From Microbacterium schleiferi (GTDB lineage Bacteria > Actinomycetota > Actinomycetes > Actinomycetales > Microbacteriaceae), in the NCBI RefSeq assembly GCF_015565955.1, contig NZ_CP064760.1, positions 1,984,001-2,048,000 on the forward strand: 64,000 nt of DNA, in the 5' to 3' direction. Positions within the stretch are counted from its first letter, which is position 1; the number at the start of each line of letters is the position of its first letter. Below, piece after piece: positions 9,016 to 17,260 of the stretch. The translations under genes and the position numbers were made by a program. The notes beneath the pieces are model-generated. The model had not been told where the DNA came from. It ran no database searches and saw only the letters and a list, made by a program, of their open reading frames with translations.

Positions 9016-9525
9016 TCAATCGATGCCGTTGTGAGGTGACCGACGCTCGACGAGGATCGTGTCGCGCCACTGCCCGGAATGAGGACCACGCAGCGAGCGC
9101 GCGATCCGTTCCCGGCGGCCGACGACCCGGAAGCCACTGCGCTCATGCAGGCGAAGGCTCGCGACGTTCTCAGGAAAGATGCTCGACTGAATCATCCAGA
9201 ATCCAGCGGCATCGGCATCCGCCACAAAGCGCTGGAGCAACATGCCCCCGATTCCTCTGCCGTGGTGTTCCGGAGCAACGTAGACAGAGTGCTCGATGAC
9301 CCCGCGATATGCGGCACGCGCCGAGACCGGTGACGCCGCTGCCCAGCCCACGACCGCACCGGCCTCATCGACGGCGACCAGGCGCGGCTCTCGGATCTTC
9401 CCGGCATCGAACCCCACCCAGTCAGGAGTCGAGGTCTCGAAGGTCGCGTCGCCGCCGTCGATGCCCGCGGCGAAGATCCGCTCGACGCTCGCCCAATCCG
9501 CCGCCGTCAGGGGCCGCACGGCCAC
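9016..9525 (-). CDS. GNAT-family N-acetyltransferase
   Basis: 169 residues. The acetyl-CoA pyrophosphate loop is visible (HHGRGIGGMLLQRF), with VYVAPEHHGRG before it and RLHERSGFRVVGR near the end. The early segment VRPLTAADWASVERIFAAGI and the GWAAASPVS strand resemble the phosphinothricin/methionine-sulfoximine acetyltransferase (Pat/MddA) group, but the substrate is uncertain. GTG 9525 was chosen because it lies two bases after the stop of the flavoprotein gene, giving coupled translation. Confidence 0.75.
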   Translation of the reverse strand: MAVRPLTAADWASVERIFAAGIDGGDATFETSTPDWVGFDAGKIREPRLVAVDEAGAVVGWAAASPVSARAAYRGVIEHSVYVAPEHHGRGIGGMLLQRFVADADAAGFWMIQSSIFPENVASLRLHERSGFRVVGRRERIARSLRGPHSGQWRDTILVERRSPHNGID

Positions 9526-9527
9526 GC

Positions 9528-10844
9528 TCAACAGCAGGACCCCGAGCCTGCGGCATCCGTCGAGCACACGCCCGTCGCCGGGAGGGTCAACTGCACCGCG
9601 GATGCCGACGCCAGGTCACCGGCGAGCCACGCGGCGATCGAGCGCACCTGCTCGTATCCGGTAGCCAACAGGAACGTGGGCGCCCGTCCGTACGACTTCA
9701 TCCCGACGATGAAGAACCCGCGCTCCGGATGCTGCAGCTCGGCGAACCCGTGCGGGGGCACGGTGCCACACGAGTGCACGTTGGGGTCGATGAGGGGCGC
9801 GAGGCGCCGGGGCGCTTCGACGACCTCATCGAGCTCCAGGCGGATCTCGCGCAGCATCCCGAGGTCGGGGCGGAATCCGGTCGCGTTGACGACGAGATTG
9901 GTCTCGTGCTCGGCAGGCTCACCGTCGCGAGTGCCGATCAACCGGATGCCCCCATCCGTCGGTTCGGCACGCGCGATGCGGAACGAGTCGATGAGCTCGA
10001 TCCGGCCGGACGCGACAAGCTCGTCGGTGCGAGCGCCGAGACGTGCACGACCCGGAAGCTCGTCGGCCTCGGATGCCGTGACGCGCGTGGCCGAGGGCGT
10101 ACGCAGCATCCAGGTGATGCGGGTGCCGGGCTCCTGGTCAGCGAGATCCGCCAGCGCCAGCAGGGTGTTCGCGGCCGAGTGCCCTGCGCCGACGACCGTC
10201 GTGTGCCGCCCCGCGAAGAGGTGACGGTCGGCGCCGGCGACATCGGGGAGGGCGTGCACCACCCGATCGGCGACGCTCGATCCGCCCCGCAGCTCGAGCC
10301 CAGATGCGGCGAGCGGGTTCGGGGTCTCGTAGGTGCCGGAGGCGTCGATCACCGCTCGGGCGCGCAGCTGCGCCGACTCACCCCCGGCATCCTGGATCTG
10401 CACGAGGAAGGGCACCCGGTGGCGACCGTCCGTGCGGGTTCGGTCGATCCCGTCCTTCCCGACCGCGGTTGCCCGCGTGCCGAGGCGAATCCGCGACGCA
10501 AGCGGATCGAGGGCGGCGAGGGGCTCGAGGTATTCGTCCACGAGCTCCTGGCCTGTGGGCATGCGGTCGAGGTCACCGGGCGGGGTCCATCCGGCGTCCT
10601 CCAGCAGACGCCGCGCCGCGGGATCGATGAGGTGTTGCCACGACGAGAAGAGGCGGGTGTGACCCCACAGCCGGATCGAGGACGCGATCCTCTCCCCCGC
10701 CTCGAGCACGACGACATCAATCCCTCGGTCGAGCAGATGCGCGGCGGCAGCAAGCCCCACGGGCCCCGCGCCGATGACGACGACGGGAAGGGTGACGAGC
10801 TGGTCGTCGACGGCAGGGCGCGGGCTGAGATCAAGCAGGGTCAC
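9528..10844 (-). CDS. arsO: ArsO-like flavin-dependent monooxygenase
   Basis: 438 residues. An FAD-binding Rossmann motif (VVIGAGPVGLAAAAHLL) is followed by a second dinucleotide motif (TTVVGAGHSAANTLLALADL) and the ATGFRPD motif of flavin monooxygenases. The C-terminus carries cysteines (GVCSTD and a terminal CC). It is divergent from an ArsR repressor across a 32-base palindrome, the classic setting of arsenic-operon flavoproteins called ArsO. Neither ArsC nor an arsenite pump is present here. The assignment rests on context plus fold; the substrate (arsenite, organoarsenical or other) is unproven. Confidence 0.65.
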   Translation of the reverse strand: MTLLDLSPRPAVDDQLVTLPVVVIGAGPVGLAAAAHLLDRGIDVVVLEAGERIASSIRLWGHTRLFSSWQHLIDPAARRLLEDAGWTPPGDLDRMPTGQELVDEYLEPLAALDPLASRIRLGTRATAVGKDGIDRTRTDGRHRVPFLVQIQDAGGESAQLRARAVIDASGTYETPNPLAASGLELRGGSSVADRVVHALPDVAGADRHLFAGRHTTVVGAGHSAANTLLALADLADQEPGTRITWMLRTPSATRVTASEADELPGRARLGARTDELVASGRIELIDSFRIARAEPTDGGIRLIGTRDGEPAEHETNLVVNATGFRPDLGMLREIRLELDEVVEAPRRLAPLIDPNVHSCGTVPPHGFAELQHPERGFFIVGMKSYGRAPTFLLATGYEQVRSIAAWLAGDLASASAVQLTLPATGVCSTDAAGSGSCC

Positions 10845-10897
10845 GGAGGCCTCCAGGCGTTCTCAAGCAGGTGTCGAACGTCAGTATGCGGGCCTAT

Positions 10898-10929
10898 ATC
10901 GATATCTGTCAATATTGACTATTATCGAT
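10898..10929. promoter_or_regulatory. Near-perfect 32-base operator between arsO-like and arsR-like genes
   Basis: The two 16-base arms match at 13 of 16 positions around the perfect palindrome GTCAATATTGAC. ArsR-family operators typically contain TCAA...TTGA, which is present here. It overlaps the TATTAT box (10920-10925) that lies six bases before the arsR start, so repressor binding would block arsR transcription. Confidence 0.75.
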
Positions 10930-10931
10930 GC

Positions 10932-11282
10932 ATGACCGCTCTCGACGTCCTTCCCTCGATGAGCCCTTCGGCGTGCTGCGCGCCCCTGGCCGAGGCTCCG
11001 CTCTCGCGCGAGGATGCCGAGGAGCTCGCATCCGCATTGAAGGCGCTCGCCGACCCTGCGCGACTGCGCCTCCTGTCGATCGTCGCGGCGAGCGAGGAGC
11101 AGGAAGCGTGCGTCTGCGACCTGATCGAGCCGATCGGGCTTGCGCAGCCGACCGTGTCGCACCACCTCAAGGTGCTCACCGATGCGGGGTTCCTCACCCG
11201 CTCCAAGCGGGGCACGTGGGCGTACTTCCGCCTCGTGCCCAGCGCACTCGAGCGCGTCGCGGAGTTCGTGCGCCCCGCCTAG
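10932..11282 (+). CDS. arsR: ArsR-family metalloid-responsive repressor
   Basis: 116 residues with the winged helix typical of ArsR/SmtB (LKALADPARLRLLSIV; QPTVSHHLKVLTDAGFL). Cys15 and Cys16 lie in the N-terminal arm and Cys60/Cys62 (CVCDL) near the DNA-binding helix. This resembles the arrangement reported for Corynebacterium glutamicum ArsR, where an adjacent N-terminal pair and one later Cys bind As(III). The gene probably has a leaderless transcript and is self-regulated through the palindrome 2 bases upstream. Confidence 0.85.
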   Translation: MTALDVLPSMSPSACCAPLAEAPLSREDAEELASALKALADPARLRLLSIVAASEEQEACVCDLIEPIGLAQPTVSHHLKVLTDAGFLTRSKRGTWAYFRLVPSALERVAEFVRPA

Positions 11283-11296
11283 CGCCAGCTCTCGCC

Positions 11297-11665
11297 TCAG
11301 GCGCGGTCGTGAAGGGTGATCTGGTAGCCGTCCGGGTCGGCGAAGGCGAAGGTACGCCCGAAGGGGCCGTCGACGGGAGCCGCGACGATCGTGTGACCGT
11401 CGGCGGCGAGCGCGTCGTGAATCTGCTGGGCGTCAGGTGCGTGCATCCAGACCGCGATTCCCAGACCCGGCTGCGGCGCTGACGCGAGGTCGGTACCCGG
11501 CAACGGCTCGCGAAGTGCGAAGGCGATCGTGTCCGATTCGAAGACCACGGCGTGCGGGGGGCCTGCGGGCGAGCGCACGAGTCCGAGGTAGCGCTCGTAG
11601 AACGCCTGGGATGCAGCGAGGTCGCTCACTTGCAGGGAGATGAAGTCGGGACCGGAAACAGACAT
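11297..11665 (-). CDS. VOC-family protein
   Basis: 122 residues, a single VOC domain (FISLQVSDLAASQAFYERYL at the start; GRTFAFADPDGYQITLHD at the end). It is divergent from a MarR regulator with two palindromes between them, so it is probably the regulated target. Substrate unknown; detoxification of a reactive small molecule is a reasonable inference. Confidence 0.82.
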   Translation of the reverse strand: MSVSGPDFISLQVSDLAASQAFYERYLGLVRSPAGPPHAVVFESDTIAFALREPLPGTDLASAPQPGLGIAVWMHAPDAQQIHDALAADGHTIVAAPVDGPFGRTFAFADPDGYQITLHDRA

Positions 11666-11682
11666 GATGAGACCTTTCTTGG

Positions 11683-11724
11683 TGTCAGTTTTCTGACATT
11701 CATTCTATGTCAGACTGCTGACAT
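11683..11724. promoter_or_regulatory. Two MarR-type operators
   Basis: TGTCAG-TTTT-CTGACA is at 11683-11698 and ATGTCAG-ACTG-CTGACAT at 11707-11724. Both share the same half-site in inverted orientation, with four-base centres. The second overlaps the start codon of the MarR gene, and the first lies just before the divergent VOC gene. Confidence 0.8.
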
Positions 11725-12166
11725 GAGCAACGAAGGCGGCATCCATCTCGACACCTCGCTCGGATACCTGGTGAAGGAGGCCTCGAACACCCTGCGTGCG
11801 GCAATGGAAGAGGTGCTCCGTCCCTTAGGGATGACGATCACGCACTACTCCTGTCTCGAGTTGCTCGCCCAGCGGCCGGGGCTGTCGAATTCCGACCTGG
11901 CGCGCGGTGCTTTCGTCACCCGCCAGTCGATGAACGTGCTCCTGAAGGCGCTCGAGAGCGAGGGCTACGTCACCAGACCCGCCCAGCCGCCTGTCGGAAG
12001 GGTTCTCCCCACGCGCCTGACGCCGCTCGGTGAGGAGCGCCTCGCGCAGGCATCCACGGCGGTGCGTGCCGTCGAGCAGCGGATGCTCTCGGACCTCAGC
12101 GACGACGATCAGGATGCCGCCCTCCGCATCCTGCGAAGCATGGTGCGGTCTCTCCAAGAGGTGTGA
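11723..12166 (+). CDS. MarR-family transcriptional regulator
   Basis: 147 residues with the MarR winged-helix core (GMTITHYSCLELLAQRPGLSNSDLARG; FVTRQSMNVLLKALESEGYV) and the usual dimerisation helices at both ends. Two identical-type operators around its start support autoregulation and control of the divergent VOC gene. The ligand is unknown. Confidence 0.87.
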   Translation: MSNEGGIHLDTSLGYLVKEASNTLRAAMEEVLRPLGMTITHYSCLELLAQRPGLSNSDLARGAFVTRQSMNVLLKALESEGYVTRPAQPPVGRVLPTRLTPLGEERLAQASTAVRAVEQRMLSDLSDDDQDAALRILRSMVRSLQEV

Positions 12167-12214
12167 GGGACTCTGCCCAGCTGATGTCAGCGGGAGAGGC
12201 GACAGAATGAGGTC

Positions 12215-13168
12215 GTGAACGCGATGCTCTGGGATCAGCACACGTGCCTCGAGGTGAGCATCTCTGCTGACGTCCAGGAACTGGCGCGGTACACCCGGCC
12301 CGGCGGCGCGCTCCTCTCCGTCAACGTCGGCTACTCGCCCCATTCACTGACTGACACCCTCCGAACAGCCGCGCACTTCACGGCGCAGATCTCCGGGATA
12401 CCCGGTCTGGAGCGAGCAACACGCCTGGAGGACGTCGACCGCATCGTCGCCGGTGGCCACCTCGCGATCGTGTTCGATCTCGAGGACGCCGGCCCGCTCG
12501 ATGGCAGCCTCGAAAATCTCACCCTGCTCCACGACGCCGGTGTCCGCACGCTCGCCCCGACCTATAACTTCGCCAACAAGGCAGGGCACGGATGCCTGGA
12601 TCCGGTCGACATGGGCCTGACGGCGTGGGGGCGCGATCTGGTCTCCGAGCTGAACGAGATCGGAATCGTGCCCGACGGATCCCACGGCAGCATCCGCACC
12701 GGACTCGACCTGTGCGAGGTCTCCTCCCGCCCGATCATCTACAGCCACTCATGCATGCGCGCCGTGTGGGACCATCCGCGCAACATCACCGACGAGCAGG
12801 CTCGTGCGTGCGCCGACACGGGTGGGGTCGTGGGAATCACGGGCGTCGGGATCTTCCTCGGACCCAACACGCCAACGCTCGAGGCGATGATCGCGCACAT
12901 CGAGTACGCGGTCGAGCTGGTCGGTATCGAGCATGTCGGAGTCAGCAGCGACTACTCCTTCGATCACGCCGACTTCCTCATCGAGATCCAGAACACGCCC
13001 GAGCGCTTTGATGAGAGCTACACCCGGTGGGGCCCGATTGAGTGGATGCCGCCCGAGCGGTTCCTCGGGCTCGCCGACGCACTGCAGAACCGCGGATGGC
13101 AGCGTGACGACATCACCGCCGTGCTTGGAGGCAACTTCCGTCGCGTCGCGGGCGCTTCCTGGGCGTAA
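12215..13168 (+). CDS. M19 (renal dipeptidase-like) metallopeptidase homologue
   Basis: 317 residues with several M19 landmarks: FDLEDAGPL (bridging Glu region), SHGS, YSHSCMRAVWDHPRNITDEQ and VSSDYSFD. Family members cut dipeptides with a dinuclear zinc site. The N-terminal HxD pair, normally in DGHND, reads DQHTC here, so the Asp ligand is replaced by Cys. The enzyme may therefore have altered metal use or a non-peptidase role. The gene starts with GTG 12215 after AATGAGG and lies 48 bases after the MarR gene. Confidence 0.7.
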   Translation: MNAMLWDQHTCLEVSISADVQELARYTRPGGALLSVNVGYSPHSLTDTLRTAAHFTAQISGIPGLERATRLEDVDRIVAGGHLAIVFDLEDAGPLDGSLENLTLLHDAGVRTLAPTYNFANKAGHGCLDPVDMGLTAWGRDLVSELNEIGIVPDGSHGSIRTGLDLCEVSSRPIIYSHSCMRAVWDHPRNITDEQARACADTGGVVGITGVGIFLGPNTPTLEAMIAHIEYAVELVGIEHVGVSSDYSFDHADFLIEIQNTPERFDESYTRWGPIEWMPPERFLGLADALQNRGWQRDDITAVLGGNFRRVAGASWA

Positions 13169-13270
13169 GGACTCGAGTCTGCGGGGACACTGACCCGGCA
13201 CGACGAGGTTGGCGCGAATCGTCAATCATCCGTCCTGGCGCCATCCCACGGCGCACGGGAACGTGGAAGC

Positions 13271-13612
13271 ATGCCGAACCCGACAACAACCCACGAGCGA
13301 CCGATGCCGATCTTGACGGCGATGCTGCGCGCGGGCGTGCGCAGCATCACGGTGCTCGCGTGCTCACTGACGGGGATCGCTGTCGTCGCGGCGTTCCTGC
13401 GCTCGGAGAACGCTGACGCATCCGCTGCGACCCTCGGACCCCTGACGAACATCACCACCGTCGAGGTGTGGGTAGCGGGAGCGGCGTTCGTGACCACACT
13501 CGCGCTCGCGCTCACCACCGGCGTGCTCACGTCGGCGCTCGCGGGACGCGATGACCGGCTCCTGGCACACCTGTCCACCTCCCCTACCCACCCTTTGGAG
13601 ATAGAGAAATGA
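13271..13612 (+). CDS. Small two-helix membrane protein
   Basis: 113 residues with two membrane helices (VRSITVLACSLTGIAVVAAFL and VWVAGAAFVTTLALALTTGVL). There is no recognised domain. The stop overlaps the ATG of the next gene by four bases (ATGA), so the two are translationally coupled and probably act together. Confidence 0.6.
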   Translation: MPNPTTTHERPMPILTAMLRAGVRSITVLACSLTGIAVVAAFLRSENADASAATLGPLTNITTVEVWVAGAAFVTTLALALTTGVLTSALAGRDDRLLAHLSTSPTHPLEIEK

Positions 13613-14310
13613 CCACCCTGCAGAAGAAGTTCGGCGGAGCATCCGCCTCCATCGCGGCCGGCACTTTCGTGTTCGGACTGCTCCTGGCACTGACGATCCT
13701 GGGCGGCTACGTGACCGCCACCGATCCGAGCGTCGCCGTCGCACAACTCGTCGAGCACCAGCCCCTGCTGACGCTCTGGAACATCGTCATCACCATCCTT
13801 TTCGGCATCGCCATGGTGCCGCTTGCCATCGCCCTTCGTGACCGCACCGCCGGCACCCGCGGTGCTGGTCTCGGCCGCATCGCCGCCGCGTTCGGCCTCA
13901 TGTGGGCAACCGTCATCATCGCCGCCGGCATGATCATCGGCGTCGGAATCACGACGATCGCGACCCTCACTGAGACGGATGCCGCCGCGGCCGAGACACT
14001 CTGGCTCGCCGTCGACACGATCGGCAACGGCCTCGGCGGCGGCAACGAAGTCATCGGTGCCGTGTGGGTCATCCTCGTGAGCCTCTCAGCATGGATGGGA
14101 CGCGCCCTCCCCCGCTGGATCTCCGTCATCGGGCTTGTCGCAGGGCTCGCGGGCCTGGCGACGATGGTCCCGGGCCTCTCGGACGCGGGTTCTGTGTTCG
14201 GTCTCGCGATGATCGTGTGGTTCTCGCTCGTGGGCATCATGCTGTGGTACTTCCGACCCGCGCACGAGCGGCTGACATCCGCAGCGGCCCCGGTCGCGGC
14301 ATCCGTCTGA
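13609..14310 (+). CDS. DUF4386-like integral membrane protein
   Basis: 233 residues and about six membrane helices, including VFGLLLALTILGGYVTA, LWNIVITILFGIAMVPLAIA and VIIAAGMIIGVGITTIA. The spacing and the loop after helix 2 (ALRDRTAGTRGAGL) resemble DUF4386 proteins, and a second such protein is encoded at 17261-17983. Function unknown. Confidence 0.65.
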   Translation: MTTLQKKFGGASASIAAGTFVFGLLLALTILGGYVTATDPSVAVAQLVEHQPLLTLWNIVITILFGIAMVPLAIALRDRTAGTRGAGLGRIAAAFGLMWATVIIAAGMIIGVGITTIATLTETDAAAAETLWLAVDTIGNGLGGGNEVIGAVWVILVSLSAWMGRALPRWISVIGLVAGLAGLATMVPGLSDAGSVFGLAMIVWFSLVGIMLWYFRPAHERLTSAAAPVAASV

Positions 14311-14360
14311 TCCTGAGCAGCGTGTTTGACACCGGCGGTGGCGCTCTCCACGATGGTGGG

Positions 14361-15341
14361 GTGCGTCACCGCCGCGTTGTCCTCGTCGTGTTCGACGACG
14401 TGCAGGGCCTCGATGTCTTCGGACCGTCGGATGTCTTCTACTTCGCAAACTGGGTCGCCGAGCAGGCCGGTGAGACCCACCCGCCCTACGAGGTCGAGAT
14501 CGCCGCAGCGCAGCCGGGCCCGGTGCGAACCGCCGCCGGACCCGCGTTGTACGCGACGCGGGCGGTGAGCGACCCGGACCTCACGCCGGACGTCATGCTG
14601 GTGGCGGGAGGGTTGCACGTTGAGGCCGCGGCCGACGACCCCGTCTTCGTGGCCGACCTGGCGGCGCTGGCCTCTCGCAGCGGCGAAGTCGGCTCGATCT
14701 GCACGGGGGCGCTGCTTCTGGCCCGCGCAGGCCTGCTCGAGGGACGGACCGCGACGACCCACTGGGCTCTCGCCGACACGCTCGCGCACACGCATCCCAG
14801 TGTCGAGGTCGACGCCGACCGCATCTTCCACTACGACGGCGTCTGGACCTCGGCCGGTGTGACGGCCGGCATCGACCTCTCGCTCGAGATCGTCCGCACC
14901 CACCACGGCGGAGCGCTCGCCGCCGAGGTCGCCCGATGCCTCGTCGTGTATCTCCGCCGCGCCGGGGGCCAACAGCAGTTCTCCGCGCACTTGGCAGCAC
15001 AGGCTTCGCAGCATCCGGATCTCGCCGATCTGCTCGCCTATATCGCCGACCATCCGGATGCCGATCTCACCGTCCGCGCGCTCGCCGATCGCGCTCACAT
15101 GAGCGAGCGGAGCTTCCAGCGCCTGTTCACGACCGAGGTCGGGTCGAGTCCCGCGCGCTACGTCGAGCGGGTACGACTGGACGCCGCGCGCCGCCTGCTG
15201 GAGCTCACCGACGATGGCGTGGCCACGGTCGCGGGGCGGACCGGGTTCCGCAATGCCGAGACCCTGCACCGGTCGTTCAAGCGCGTGCTCGGGGTGACCC
15301 CGACGGAGTATCGAGACCGGTTCGCGCGGCCTGCATTGTAG
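14361..15341 (+). CDS. GlxA-type transcriptional regulator (DJ-1/PfpI + AraC HTH)
   Basis: 326 residues. The first ~185 form a DJ-1/PfpI (type-1 glutamine amidotransferase-like) domain (VVLVVFDDVQGLDVFGPSDV; GSICTGALLLARAGLLEGR, with Cys at the nucleophile-elbow position). The last ~100 are an AraC DNA-binding domain (VRALADRAHMSERSFQRLFT; VAGRTGFRNAETLHRSFKRV). GTG 14361 is preferred; GTG 14322 is an alternative that adds 13 residues. Its target genes are not evident from context. Confidence 0.83.
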   Translation: MRHRRVVLVVFDDVQGLDVFGPSDVFYFANWVAEQAGETHPPYEVEIAAAQPGPVRTAAGPALYATRAVSDPDLTPDVMLVAGGLHVEAAADDPVFVADLAALASRSGEVGSICTGALLLARAGLLEGRTATTHWALADTLAHTHPSVEVDADRIFHYDGVWTSAGVTAGIDLSLEIVRTHHGGALAAEVARCLVVYLRRAGGQQQFSAHLAAQASQHPDLADLLAYIADHPDADLTVRALADRAHMSERSFQRLFTTEVGSSPARYVERVRLDAARRLLELTDDGVATVAGRTGFRNAETLHRSFKRVLGVTPTEYRDRFARPAL

Positions 15342-15356
15342 GTCGCAGCCCGCTCA

Positions 15357-16076
15357 TCAGAGGAGTGACGAATCCGCTCCGCTGGAGCCTGAGACCCGCG
15401 ACCGGCCGCCGATCTCGACACCTCGGCGCTCGATGCCGTCCAGAACGATCCCGAGACCCGCCTCGAACGAGTCGCGAAAATCGTAGCCCGGCTGCATCAC
15501 GTACTCGGCGGTGAAGCGCAAGAGCGACGGATACGCCTCCGCCGAGAGGGGTGCGATGATCTGGTCGCTGGCCTCGGCGAGATCACCCCCGCCGCCGCCA
15601 AGCGGCAAGGCGGCCTCCTGCAGCGCGAAGCCGTAGACGAAAGCGTCCACCACCACGAGGCCGTGCGCAACAACCGCGAGTGGAAACCCGGTGCTGAGCC
15701 ACACGGACATCAGCGCCTCGTGATGGTCGAGGATGTCAGAGCCCGGCGTACGACGTGACTCCATGATGGGGATCGCCCAGGGGTGCCTGCGCAGAGCCTC
15801 TCGGAGCGAGCGAGCGCGGCTCGCGATCGCGTCCTTCCAGGGCACGTCCGTCGAGGGCCGTTCCACCTCGTCAAAGACGCGACCGACCATCCCGTCGACG
15901 ATGTCGTCCTTGTTCTTGACGTAGTGGTAGATCGTCATCGGGCGCACACCGAGGTGGTCGGCCAGACGGCGGATGGTGAGGGGCTCAAGCCCGATATCGT
16001 CCGCCAGCGCCACCGCACCGTCGACGATCCGATCGCGGTCGAGCCCTCCACGCGCTTGTGGCCGTGACTGCGGCAT
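15357..16076 (-). CDS. TetR-family repressor
   Basis: 239 residues. The HTH is near residues 15-60 (GAVALADDIGLEPLTIRRLADHLGVRPMTIYHYVKNKDDI), followed by a TetR_C_1-like ligand domain with a hydrophobic helix (LAVVAHGLVVVDAFVYGFAL). ATG 16076 follows AAGGAGGCAGG. Two identical palindromes lie between it and the divergent oxidoreductase gene, so it very likely represses that operon and itself. Confidence 0.88.
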   Translation of the reverse strand: MPQSRPQARGGLDRDRIVDGAVALADDIGLEPLTIRRLADHLGVRPMTIYHYVKNKDDIVDGMVGRVFDEVERPSTDVPWKDAIASRARSLREALRRHPWAIPIMESRRTPGSDILDHHEALMSVWLSTGFPLAVVAHGLVVVDAFVYGFALQEAALPLGGGGGDLAEASDQIIAPLSAEAYPSLLRFTAEYVMQPGYDFRDSFEAGLGIVLDGIERRGVEIGGRSRVSGSSGADSSLL

Positions 16077-16099
16077 CCTGCCTCCTTCTCTGCAGCGTC

Positions 16100-16154
16100 T
16101 TGACGGATCGTACTTAGTACGCCTATGGTTTACCTGAGTATCGTACTTAGTACG
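16100..16154. promoter_or_regulatory. Promoter flanked by two identical TetR operators
   Basis: CGTACTTAGTACG occurs at 16109-16121 and again at 16142-16154, 33 bases apart (start to start). A sigma-70-like promoter for the rightward operon is visible: TTGACG at 16100-16105, and TATGGT at 16124-16129, with 18 bases between. The first operator sits inside the spacer; the second lies just downstream of the -10. Confidence 0.8.
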
Positions 16155-16185
16155 AAATGCGTCCACGTCGCGAGAGAAGAGATAG

Positions 16186-17217
16186 ATGACCGAGAACAAG
16201 CGCTTCGCCGAGACCGCGAGCGACACGAACGTCCCCGCAGTGATGACAGCCGTTGTCCAGCGTGGCTACGGCAGTCCCGAGGTACTGCACCTCGAACAAG
16301 TCGCGGTTCCCAGCCCGGAGGCCGGCCACGTTCTCATCCGGGTGGCCGCCGCAGGGCTCGATCGCGGGGTGTGGCACGTCATGGCGGGGCTCCCCTACCT
16401 CGTCCGACCGATGTTCGGCATGAGCACGCCGCGGCAGCCCATCCCCGGAGTCGATGTCGCAGGGACAGTCGTGGGGCTCGGCCCCGACACCGACGGCTTT
16501 GCCATCGGTGATCGCGTGTTCGGAAGCGCTGTGGGCAGTTTTGCGGAGTACGCCGTCGCCAACGCGAGCTCGCTCGCCGCCATGCCCGAGGGCCTGAGTT
16601 TCGACGAAGCTGCGGCAATTCCTGTGTCGGGCCTCACCGCAATTGAAGCCGTGCATACTCACGGCCGCGTCCAGTCTGGCCAGCGCGTACTCGTCACCGG
16701 CGCATCAGGCGGAGTCGGCAGCTACGCGGTGCAGCTGGCCGCAGCAGCCGGCGCCGAGGTGACCGGCGTTGCAAGCGGCGCGAAGGCGGACTTCGTCCTG
16801 TCACTCGGCGCCGTGCGGTCGATCGACTACACAACGACGAACGTCACTGACCTACCCGACCGGTACGACCTCATCGTTGATGTGAACGGTCGACTGCCGC
16901 TCGGCCGCCTGATTCGCACCCTTACGCCGACCGGCGCGCTCGTCATCGTCGGAGGCGAAGACGGTGGCCGGTTGACCGGTGGCATCCAACGCCAGTTCGG
17001 AGCTCGACTGCGCTCTGCCTTCACGCGGCGGCGATTGGGGTTCTTCATCACGTCCGAGGAGCGCGCGGATCTTCTTGAGGTCGCGCGCATGGTCGAGTCG
17101 GGGGCTCTCCGCTCGACACTAACCACAGTCTGCCCGCTCGACGAGGTTCGCCAGGCGATCACCGACCTCGAGGCCGGCATTGTCCGCGGTAAGGCCGTCC
17201 TACGCATCGCCGACTGA
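16186..17217 (+). CDS. Zinc-independent MDR-family NAD(P)-dependent oxidoreductase
   Basis: 343 residues of the quinone-oxidoreductase/zeta-crystallin branch of medium-chain reductases. A GroES-like N-terminal domain (EVLHLEQVAVPSPEAGHVLI; IPGVDVAGTVVGLG) precedes a Rossmann domain (RVLVTGASGGVGSYAVQLA). The structural and catalytic zinc cysteines are absent. It is first in a three-gene rightward unit under the divergent TetR; electron acceptor unknown. Confidence 0.85.
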   Translation: MTENKRFAETASDTNVPAVMTAVVQRGYGSPEVLHLEQVAVPSPEAGHVLIRVAAAGLDRGVWHVMAGLPYLVRPMFGMSTPRQPIPGVDVAGTVVGLGPDTDGFAIGDRVFGSAVGSFAEYAVANASSLAAMPEGLSFDEAAAIPVSGLTAIEAVHTHGRVQSGQRVLVTGASGGVGSYAVQLAAAAGAEVTGVASGAKADFVLSLGAVRSIDYTTTNVTDLPDRYDLIVDVNGRLPLGRLIRTLTPTGALVIVGGEDGGRLTGGIQRQFGARLRSAFTRRRLGFFITSEERADLLEVARMVESGALRSTLTTVCPLDEVRQAITDLEAGIVRGKAVLRIAD

Positions 17218-17260
17218 TCCACCAGACCACCCGACAAATTCACCCGAAAGAGAACTCGTC

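Noticed and set aside
9309..11282. A 657-codon open frame on the plus strand across the flavoprotein gene.
   Set aside because: Its N-terminal ~540 codons have no domain-like pattern and lie antisense to a clear FAD enzyme; only the last 117 codons (ArsR) are real. High GC keeps stop codons rare in shadow frames.
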